Positions 6,186 through 10,899 of a stretch of 10,899 bases of DNA are shown piece by piece. Origin of the DNA: Clostridia bacterium (GTDB lineage: Bacteria; Bacillota_A; Clostridia; Oscillospirales; CAG-272). Location of the stretch: the NCBI GenBank assembly GCA_017472105.1, contig JAFUQY010000336.1:1-10899 (forward strand), given 5' to 3'. The notes under the pieces were generated by a model. The model saw only the letters and a list, made by a program, of their open reading frames with translations, had not been told where the DNA came from and did not search any database. The stretch's first letter is position 1. Every line of letters starts with the position of its first letter. Both the position numbers and the translations under genes were made by a program.

Positions 6186-7319
6186 TTATTCAGCGGTCAC
6201 GTTGGACAGGGTTTCGATGTATTCCATCAGCTCCTGCCAGATGATCGTGGTGTTCATGGTTTCCTCGCCGTAGTAGGCAATCAGCTCATCCACGGTCGTG
6301 CCGTAGTAGTCCGCGAAGAACTGCATCCGCGCGTCGTACATTTCATCGGTGATTTCCAGACCGGTTTCCTTGAGAAGCTGGTACATCACGAGGTCTTCCT
6401 TCACGTAGTCGTAGCTTTCGTTCTTGAGATCCTCGTCGGTGATGCCGAAGTAGTCGGAGAGAATCTGTTCGTAGGTCGTGCCGTAGTAGCCTGCGTAGCT
6501 TTCATACATGGAGCGGCGTTCGTTGTAAACACGCTGTACTTCCTCTTCGGGATACGCAGTCACTTCCGCGTTTGCAACAATCTGCTTCCAGAGATCGGCG
6601 TACATGTTGCTTTCCACGACGTATTTCTTCTGTTCCTCGACGGATTCGCGGTAGATCAGACGGAATTCTTCGACGGTGTTGTAGCCGAAGTTGGAGTTGA
6701 CGAACTCGTCGGTCAGCTCGGGAACAATCAGGTCGGTGCCCTGAATGGAGTGAACGGTGCACACGAAGGTGACTTCCACGCCCGCGAGATCGTTGCCGTA
6801 GTCTTCCGGGAAGGTTACGTTGAAGGAGAATTCCTCGCCGGGCGTCTGTCCGATGAACGCCTCCGCAAAGCCTTCGATGTAGCCTGTGCCGCCGGATGCG
6901 GTGATGGTCTGATTGGTCGCGGTACCGCCTTCGAACTGCACGCCGTCGCGGTAGCCGGAGTAGTCCGCGAGAACAACGTCACCCTCGACAACATCGCGGT
7001 CGGTGATCTGCTCGTATTCGGAGTAGTTCTGGAGGAGGTAGGAAATTTCGTTCTCGAACTCTTCGTCGGTCAGCTCGGCGGATGCCATGGTGACGGAGAG
7101 CCCTTCGTACTGACCCAGCTTGATGAACTGCGTCAGGTCGTTTGCCTGATAATCGTATGCTTCGATGGCGTCGGTTTCAGCTGCTGTGGTGTCGGTGCCG
7201 ATGTCGATCTGGGTTTCGCTGATGAGGGTGTCGCCATCTTCTGCCGGGGGCTCGGTGGTTCCGCAGGACGGGAGAAGGAGCATGGCAGCCAGAATTGCCG
7301 CCGTAAGTTTCTTGTTCAC
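6186..7319 (-). CDS. Trigger factor/FKBP-like lipoprotein, likely extracytoplasmic foldase
   Basis: With the GTG start at 7317-7319 this is a 377-residue protein. It begins with a typical lipoprotein signal (MNKKLTAAILAAMLLLPSC) and a lipid-modifiable Cys at residue 19, then a Thr/Asp/Glu-rich linker. An FKBP-like domain follows (about 113-193: GDVVLADYSGY, GGTGYIEGFAEAFIGQTPGE, FPEDYGNDLAG, ending FVCTVHSIQ), and a helical region resembling the trigger factor C-terminal domain (about 200-377). The order matches trigger factor without its ribosome-binding domain. It would sit on the outer face of the membrane and assist folding of secreted proteins, like PrsA. The GTG has GAGGA (7327-7331) seven bases upstream, whereas the in-frame ATG eight codons earlier (7343) lacks a well-placed site. 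A YYGTT...D/E motif occurs twice in the C-terminal half. Prolyl isomerase activity is not assured. Confidence 0.87.
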   Translation of the reverse strand: MNKKLTAAILAAMLLLPSCGTTEPPAEDGDTLISETQIDIGTDTTAAETDAIEAYDYQANDLTQFIKLGQYEGLSVTMASAELTDEEFENEISYLLQNYSEYEQITDRDVVEGDVVLADYSGYRDGVQFEGGTATNQTITASGGTGYIEGFAEAFIGQTPGEEFSFNVTFPEDYGNDLAGVEVTFVCTVHSIQGTDLIVPELTDEFVNSNFGYNTVEEFRLIYRESVEEQKKYVVESNMYADLWKQIVANAEVTAYPEEEVQRVYNERRSMYESYAGYYGTTYEQILSDYFGITDEDLKNESYDYVKEDLVMYQLLKETGLEITDEMYDARMQFFADYYGTTVDELIAYYGEETMNTTIIWQELMEYIETLSNVTAE

Positions 7320-7364
7320 TGAATTTTCCTCAGTCTTTCTCATTAAATTTCATCCAACCTCTTC

Positions 7365-7393
7365 ATTATAACATAAATCACGCTCCGGTGCAA
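7365..7393 (-). promoter_or_regulatory. Extended -10 promoter for the foldase lipoprotein gene
   Basis: On the minus strand TATAAT (7365-7370) is preceded by TGT, making a TGn extended -10 element. The -35 candidate TTGCAC (7388-7393), 17 bases upstream, is weak. The predicted start near 7358 gives a leader of about 40 bases before the GTG start. Confidence 0.7.
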
Positions 7394-7457
7394 CCGCAAA
7401 CGAACGTATTTTTAACAATTCACGGAAAATTCAAATCCATCACAAAGCCGTCACAGG

Positions 7458-7486
7458 TTGACAGGAGCGGATTTTCGCTGTATAAT
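7458..7486 (+). promoter_or_regulatory. Perfect-consensus sigma-A promoter for the Nudix unit
   Basis: TTGACA (7458-7463), a 17-base spacer and TATAAT (7481-7486). Transcription should begin near 7493, about 24 bases before the Nudix ATG at 7517. This promoter diverges from the lipoprotein promoter about 65 bases away. Confidence 0.9.
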
Positions 7487-7516
7487 CATGGTAATACGGA
7501 TCCCATGGAGGCAGTT

Positions 7517-7990
7517 ATGCGAAATTCAACCCTTTGTTATATCGAGCGTGACGGACAGTATCTGATGATGCACCGTGTCAAGAAGAAAAACGACCAGAAT
7601 CAGGATAAATGGATCGGCATCGGCGGCGGCTTTCTCGAGGACGAATCCCCCGAGGACTGTGTACGGCGAGAGGCACTGGAGGAAACGGGACTGACGCTTC
7701 ATGACCCGAAGCTGTACTCCGTCGTGACGTTTGTGATCGAGAACGGCGAGTGCGAGCACATGTTTCTCTTCAAGTGTACGGAGTTTTCCGGTGAGCTGAC
7801 CGAATGCGACGAAGGGGATCTCGAATGGATCGACAAGACCGCGCTGTACTCACTGGATCTGTGGGAAGGCGACTTTCTGTTTCTGAAGAAGATTGAAAAC
7901 GACTGCCCGTTCTTCACGCTCAAGCTGGTTTACGACAAGGCCGGACACCTGCTTGAAGCTGTCGAGAACGGGACTGTACGGCTGAAATAA
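7517..7990 (+). CDS. Nudix hydrolase, MutT-like (8-oxo-dGTP diphosphatase type)
   Basis: A 157-residue cytosolic hydrolase that cleaves nucleoside diphosphate linkages. The Nudix box is complete: G37-x5-E43-x7-R51-E-A-L-E-E-T-G-L59, with the metal-binding Glu residues in REALEETGL. The preceding KWIGIGGGFLEDES and the early YIERDGQYLMMHRVKKKND segment are typical of the Bacillota proteins annotated as 8-oxo-dGTP diphosphatases, which sanitise oxidised nucleotides; the substrate is inferred from this resemblance. ATG at 7517 is chosen because GGAGG (7507-7511) lies five bases upstream, and because longer frames to the left would cross the promoter. An in-frame ATG at 7505 has no site. The next gene starts 28 bases downstream without a terminator, so the two should be co-transcribed. 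Confidence 0.9.
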   Translation: MRNSTLCYIERDGQYLMMHRVKKKNDQNQDKWIGIGGGFLEDESPEDCVRREALEETGLTLHDPKLYSVVTFVIENGECEHMFLFKCTEFSGELTECDEGDLEWIDKTALYSLDLWEGDFLFLKKIENDCPFFTLKLVYDKAGHLLEAVENGTVRLK

Positions 7991-8018
7991 CGAATTCTGA
8001 TACAATCGGAGGTAAATT

Positions 8019-8759
8019 ATGCGAACCCTGTCCATCGGCAACAGCTTTTCCGAAGACGCGACCCGGTATCTCCATCAGATCGCCGCGTCCGCGGGTGTGG
8101 AGCTGGAATGCGTGAATCTTTACATCGGCGGATGCACGCTGGAGACCCACGCGAAGAATGTACGTGAAAACAATTCCGCCTACCGGCTTGAAGTCAACGG
8201 CGCGGCGACCGGCGAAACCGTCTCCATTGAAGATGCGCTGTCCCGCGGGACGTATGACGTCATCACGCTTCAGCAGGCGAGCGGATTCTCCGGAAAAATC
8301 TCGACCTACTTCCCCTTCATCCGCGAGGTGTACGACCTGTGCCGGAAGATGCAGCCGGACGCGGAGATTGTGATGCATCAGACGTGGGCATACGAAAACG
8401 ACAGCAGCCACGGGCATTTCCACTTCTACGGCAATGACCAGCGGAAGATGTATGAGCATCTCAGAAATGCGTACCGTGCTGCGGCGGACGAGCTTGGCAT
8501 GCGGATCATCCCGGTCGGGGACACGGTGCAGTACCTCCGCGAAAACGTGCCGGAGTTTGATTCCATGAGCGGCGGCATCTCCCTCAACCGCGACGGATTC
8601 CACCTCTCCATTCCGACGGGACGGTGTCTCGCGGGCTATGTCTGGCTGGAAACGCTGACGGGAACGGACTGCCGGCGGGCGGATTATCTTCCCGAAGACG
8701 GAGACATGGCACTGCTCGAGCTGGTACGGGAATCGGTTCACGCCGCCCTGTCACGCTGA
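8019..8759 (+). CDS. DUF4886 SGNH-like hydrolase
   Basis: A 246-residue protein without signal peptide or membrane helix. It starts with LSIGNSFSEDATRYL, the block I signature of the DUF4886 branch of the SGNH/GDSL superfamily, with Ser9 as probable nucleophile. Other visible landmarks are the Gly-rich YIGGCTLETH (35-44), VITLQQASGFSG (81-92), VMHQTWAYE (118-126) and RDGFHLS (191-197), whose Asp192 and His195 would complete the triad. Such proteins are thought to be esterases or deacylases, but the substrate of this group is not settled; a cytosolic location would argue for intracellular sugar or acyl esters. GGAGGT (8007-8012) precedes the ATG. It shares a transcript with the Nudix gene. No terminator is evident after its stop, so read-through into the aldolase gene is possible. 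Confidence 0.85.
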   Translation: MRTLSIGNSFSEDATRYLHQIAASAGVELECVNLYIGGCTLETHAKNVRENNSAYRLEVNGAATGETVSIEDALSRGTYDVITLQQASGFSGKISTYFPFIREVYDLCRKMQPDAEIVMHQTWAYENDSSHGHFHFYGNDQRKMYEHLRNAYRAAADELGMRIIPVGDTVQYLRENVPEFDSMSGGISLNRDGFHLSIPTGRCLAGYVWLETLTGTDCRRADYLPEDGDMALLELVRESVHAALSR

Positions 8760-8817
8760 CTTGTCAGATTGCCCGAAAACGGTGTCGGAAACTGTCAAAA
8801 TACGGCAAGAATCCTTC
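8760..8817. other. Short intergenic gap without terminator or gene
   Basis: Between the DUF4886 stop and the aldolase promoter I see no coding signal and no stem followed by a T-run. The only structure is a short palindrome, CTGAC-TT-GTCAG, overlapping the stop at 8755-8766. No gap in the window exceeds 300 bases; the largest, 4818-5066, holds the two divergent promoters and leaders described separately. Confidence 0.5.
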
Positions 8818-8846
8818 TTGAACATCCAACGGGTCTGTGATATAAT
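8818..8846 (+). promoter_or_regulatory. Sigma-A promoter with extended -10 for the aldolase gene
   Basis: TTGAAC (8818-8823), a 17-base spacer and TATAAT (8841-8846), with TG at 8838-8839 forming an extended -10 element. Predicted start near 8853, leaving about 37 bases of leader with AAAGGA at 8874-8879. Confidence 0.85.
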
Positions 8847-8889
8847 AGTCATTGTGAAACAATAACATTGAACAAAGGATGTGTGAACT

Positions 8890-9567
8890 ATGTTATATCT
8901 GATCGACACTGCAAATCTCGAAGACATCCGCCGTGTGTGCGAATACTATCCCGTTGCGGGCGTAACCACCAACCCGACCATCATCTCCCGTGAAAAAGCC
9001 GATTTCAAGCAGATCATCTGCGAAATCCGGAACATCATCGGCGACAACAAGCAGCTCCACGTACAGACCACCGCGACCGAAGCGAAGGAAATCCTCCGTG
9101 AAGCCGAAATGATCCGTTCCACCGTGGGCGGCAATTTCTTCATCAAGATTCCGATCACCAAGGAAGGCCTCCGTGCGACCGAAATGTGCAAGAAAATGGG
9201 CATCGGCGTCACCATGACCGCGATTTTCACCCAGCCGCAGGCTCTCATGGCGGCACGTGCGGGCGCGGACTTCGTTGCTCCCTACATCAACCGTCTTGAC
9301 AACATCGTTTCCGACGGTGTCAACGTGGTAAACGAAATCGTGGATATTTTCAAGGTTTACGATATCAAGACGCAGGTTCTCGCGGCAAGCTTCAAGAACG
9401 TGGAACAGGTACACAAGGTTTCCATGACCGGCGCGCATGCCGTAACGATCAACCCCGACCTGTTCGACATGATGATCTACCACCCGCTGACCTACTACGC
9501 AATCGACGACTTCACCGCCGACTGGCAGCAGGTTTACGGCGAAAAAAGCGTGTGCGATCTGCTGTAA
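8890..9567 (+). CDS. fsa: Fructose-6-phosphate aldolase / small transaldolase family protein
   Basis: A 225-residue class I aldolase, close to the 220 residues of E. coli FsaA and of the small TalC-type transaldolases. Lys86 in FFIKIPIT forms the Schiff base. AGVTTNPTII (23-32) is the family signature. Gln59 (LHVQT), Thr110 (TMTAIF) and Tyr132 (VAPYINRLD) align with FsaA Gln59, Thr109 and Tyr131, which hold the catalytic water. Classical transaldolases have Glu and Phe at the first and third positions, so this favours aldolase chemistry on fructose 6-phosphate or dihydroxyacetone-type donors. A transaldolase role in the pentose phosphate pathway remains possible, as genes of this type are often annotated that way. 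AAAGGA (8874-8879) lies ten bases before the ATG. It has its own promoter and terminator, so it is a single-gene unit. C-terminal DWQQVYGE also fits FsaA (DWQGAFGR). Confidence 0.9.
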   Translation: MLYLIDTANLEDIRRVCEYYPVAGVTTNPTIISREKADFKQIICEIRNIIGDNKQLHVQTTATEAKEILREAEMIRSTVGGNFFIKIPITKEGLRATEMCKKMGIGVTMTAIFTQPQALMAARAGADFVAPYINRLDNIVSDGVNVVNEIVDIFKVYDIKTQVLAASFKNVEQVHKVSMTGAHAVTINPDLFDMMIYHPLTYYAIDDFTADWQQVYGEKSVCDLL

Positions 9568-9583
9568 TTGCAATGAAATAAAG

Positions 9584-9620
9584 AAAACTGAGTATGGCAC
9601 GGGGCTGTACTCAGTTTTTT
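9584..9620. terminator. Strong intrinsic terminator between convergent genes
   Basis: A perfect 11-bp stem (AAAACTGAGTA at 9584-9594 with TACTCAGTTTT at 9608-9618, 13-base loop) ends in TTTTTT on the plus strand, closing the aldolase unit. Read on the minus strand the tail is TTTTCTTT, so it can also end the membrane protein transcript whose stop is at 9625. Confidence 0.88.
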
Positions 9621-9624
9621 GTGT

Positions 9625-10158
9625 TTATTCGTGATGCAGTTTCGCTCTTTCGTCTGCGCGTTTCTTTGCGCCGAAGTAATAACCGAGGTTCATGAAGATG
9701 AGGTAGATGACGGTGTGGACCGCGAGAATTCCAAGCGTCTGTGGGAGGTATGTGCTCTTCATTTCGTTGATGCCGACCGTTGTGTGCACGGAGAATTCCG
9801 CATACAGTGCGTCAATCAGCCACGCAGTGTTTTGGTACAGCAGGATGAACTCGAAATACGAGATCAGGATCAACAGGAACACCGCAAGAACTGCGATGGT
9901 ATTCCCGATCACGATGCTTTTCGGCAGGAGACTTTCGCCCGCACGGTTCCATGATTCCCCGATTCTGCCAAAGAGGATGAACAGTGCGGCGAATGTGGCG
10001 ATATTCTGGATTGCAAAATGGATCCATGCGCGGGCGGAGGTGTCCGTGGTGATCATCCGCACGGGATTGAGCAGGATGAACATGACAAGCATGCCCAGCA
10101 TGATGCCGCCGATGTGGCAGACGGTCAGATAAAATGTGTTGCGGATGTGGTTTTTCAT
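9625..10158 (-). CDS. Hypothetical four-helix integral membrane protein
   Basis: A 177-residue membrane protein I do not recognise. Four hydrophobic helices are clear at about 9-30, 46-64, 82-108 and 140-163. The N-terminus is basic (MKNHIRN) and the C-terminus strongly charged (GAKKRADERAKLHHE), so both ends are probably in the cytoplasm. No transporter, protease or kinase motif was seen; the loop at about 109-138 is the only sizeable outside segment. ATG at 10158 is preferred over an in-frame ATG 11 codons upstream because AGGA lies five bases before it, while the upstream ATG falls inside the inverted repeat and has no site. It has a perfect promoter and a leader of about 80 bases able to form alternative hairpins, which suggests regulated expression. 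Single-gene unit. Confidence 0.78.
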   Translation of the reverse strand: MKNHIRNTFYLTVCHIGGIMLGMLVMFILLNPVRMITTDTSARAWIHFAIQNIATFAALFILFGRIGESWNRAGESLLPKSIVIGNTIAVLAVFLLILISYFEFILLYQNTAWLIDALYAEFSVHTTVGINEMKSTYLPQTLGILAVHTVIYLIFMNLGYYFGAKKRADERAKLHHE

Positions 10159-10187
10159 GGGGATCCTCACTTTCTGTGAAACCCATT

Positions 10188-10221
10188 CCAACTGTTAGTT
10201 GGGTTCGTGCAATGCAACTAA
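10188..10221 (-). promoter_or_regulatory. Three-arm inverted repeat in the membrane protein leader (operator or RNA switch)
   Basis: On the minus strand the order is TTAGTTG (10215-10221), CCAACTAA (10195-10202), AGTTGG (10188-10193). The middle arm can pair with the first (seven pairs, 13-base loop) or with the third (six pairs, three-base loop), but not both. The block lies downstream of the predicted start near 10237 and about 30 bases before the ATG. It could be a repressor-binding repeat (a TAGTTG/CAACTA palindrome, as in some MarR-type operators) or an RNA structure affecting translation. No U-tract follows. Confidence 0.5.
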
Positions 10222-10243
10222 GCGTTCTTATGAACTTGTATAT

Positions 10244-10272
10244 ATTATACCATACCACATATCCCCTGTCAA
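10244..10272 (-). promoter_or_regulatory. Perfect-consensus, extended -10 promoter for the membrane protein gene
   Basis: On the minus strand TTGACA (10267-10272), a 17-base spacer and TATAAT (10244-10249), with TGG just before the -10 element giving a TGn extension. The -35 box begins five bases after the terminator stem of the upstream aminopeptidase gene. Confidence 0.9.
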
Positions 10273-10277
10273 CGTTA

Positions 10278-10320
10278 AAAATCCCCGCACAAGCCAGATT
10301 GCAGCTCATACGGGGATTTT
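10278..10320 (-). terminator. Intrinsic terminator of the M18 aminopeptidase gene
   Basis: A perfect 10-bp stem (AAAATCCCCG at 10278-10287 with CGGGGATTTT at 10311-10320) and a 23-base loop. On the minus strand the stem ends in TTTTT, 31 bases after the aminopeptidase stop. On the plus strand there is no gene ending here, so the minus direction is the meaningful one. Confidence 0.85.
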
Positions 10321-10351
10321 CTCTGTTTTACCCAAATTAAATCAATATTTC

Positions 10352-10899
10352 TCAGCCGATTGCATAAACGCCGTCGCCGTCGGAGGTGATGACGGAGCGG
10401 TAGAATGCGGCGATTGCCTGAATCATGTACAGGGTGTCAGCGGTGCCGCCGGTTTCGTATGCGGAGTGCATTGCAAGCTGTGCAAGACCGATATCGACGG
10501 TGTTCAGCGCGACGTTGGTGTTGGAAATGGAGCCGAGGGTCGAGCCGCCGCCCATGTCACTGCGGTTTGCGAACTGCTGAACGGGTACGCCCGCGTTCTT
10601 GCAGATTTCGGTGAAGATCGCGCAGGAAAGAGCGTCGGTGGTGTACTTCTGAGCTGCATTGGACTTGATGACGACGCCTTCGTTCATGTGGGGCGCGTTC
10701 AGACCGTCGGACAGCTCGGGATGGTTCGGATGCTTTGCGTGGCCGTTGTCGGGGGAAACCATGAAGGATGCGGCAAGCGCTCTGGGCAGAGTGGTTCCGA
10801 CTGCTTCTGCTGCTGCGGTAAGGGTATCGAAGAGGAACTGGGAGTTTGCGCCCTGCTTGGTGGAGGAACCGGTTTCTTCGTTGTCAAACGCAGAGTAAA
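10352..10899 (-). CDS. M18 family aminopeptidase, C-terminal part
   Basis: The last 181 residues of a zinc-dependent M18 (aspartyl aminopeptidase-like) peptidase; the frame is open through the right edge, so the N-terminus is outside the window. The family removes acidic or neutral N-terminal residues from peptides in the cytosol and forms large tetrahedral oligomers. The visible part includes AFDNEETGSSTKQGA at its very start, with the catalytic Glu and the adjacent metal-binding Glu, then FMVSPDNGHAKHPNHPE with a metal-binding Asp, NEGVVIKSNAAQKYTTDA, and TVDIGLAQLAMHSAYETGG with the final zinc-ligand His. RSDMGGGSTLGSI is the conserved segment that usually reads RNDxxxGSTIG. The protein ends DGDGVYAIG. 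Its terminator lies between it and the downstream promoter, so it is the last gene of its transcript. The classification is firm. Confidence 0.93.
   Translation of the reverse strand, partial: YSAFDNEETGSSTKQGANSQFLFDTLTAAAEAVGTTLPRALAASFMVSPDNGHAKHPNHPELSDGLNAPHMNEGVVIKSNAAQKYTTDALSCAIFTEICKNAGVPVQQFANRSDMGGGSTLGSISNTNVALNTVDIGLAQLAMHSAYETGGTADTLYMIQAIAAFYRSVITSDGDGVYAIG

Noticed and set aside
7388..7516. A longer Nudix protein starting at 7388 or 7505
   Set aside because: The first start lies upstream of the promoter; the second has no ribosome site. The Nudix fold begins normally after 7517.
7920..8741. A minus-strand open frame opposite the DUF4886 gene
   Set aside because: The plus strand has a ribosome site, the GNSFS and DGFH motifs and operon spacing; the minus frame has no support.
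1..10899. CRISPR array, tRNA, rRNA, insertion sequence or phage genes
   Set aside because: No regularly spaced direct repeats, no tRNA-like cloverleaf, no transposase or integrase motif and no terminal inverted repeats were found on reading both strands.

Overview
The window looks like chromosomal DNA of a Gram-positive anaerobe of the Bacillota, most likely class Clostridia and possibly a gut lineage. The signs are moderately high GC with AT-rich gaps, strong AGGAGG-type ribosome binding sites, near-consensus sigma-A promoters (TTGACA or TTGAAA, 17 bp, TATAAT), intrinsic terminators with U-tracts, and a radical SAM enzyme closely matching the clostridial anaerobic sulfatase-maturase type. 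The lineage is inferred from these features, not from a database match. No phage, transposon, CRISPR, rRNA or tRNA signal was seen.

Layout from left to right. (1) 2-1984, plus strand: the 3' part of an MBOAT O-acyltransferase and a DHHW/AlgJ-like SGNH protein. They form a surface-polysaccharide O-acetylation pair closed by a terminator. (2) 2045-4817, minus strand: a sugar phosphate isomerase/epimerase-like TIM barrel is transcribed first, then a membrane-anchored protein of unknown function, then an anaerobic sulfatase-maturating radical SAM/SPASM enzyme. (3) 4893-4994: back-to-back sigma-A promoters serving the isomerase (minus) and an acyl carrier protein (plus). (4) 5067-6133, plus: the acyl carrier protein, an intrinsic terminator, then a WecG/TagA/CpsF glycosyltransferase. 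(5) 6186-7319, minus: a secreted trigger-factor/FKBP-like lipoprotein. (6) 7517-8759, plus: a Nudix hydrolase and a DUF4886 SGNH-like hydrolase as a two-gene unit. (7) 8890-9567, plus: a fructose-6-phosphate aldolase-type small transaldolase with its own promoter. (8) 9625-10158, minus: an unknown four-helix membrane protein whose leader can form two mutually exclusive hairpins. (9) 10352-10899, minus: the C-terminal part of an M18 aminopeptidase, running off the window edge.

Most of the region is ordinary core and accessory metabolism in short transcription units, several ended by hairpins that can serve both strands. Several units concern the cell envelope (acyltransferase pair, TagA glycosyltransferase, foldase lipoprotein, two small membrane proteins). 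Sugar handling (isomerase, aldolase) and sulfatase activation are also present. No clear novel multi-gene system is visible. The points most worth a second look are the switch-like leader at 10188-10221, the UUCG hairpin and 12-bp repeat before the isomerase, the sulfatase maturase lacking a sulfatase neighbour, and the unknown membrane-anchored protein beside it.
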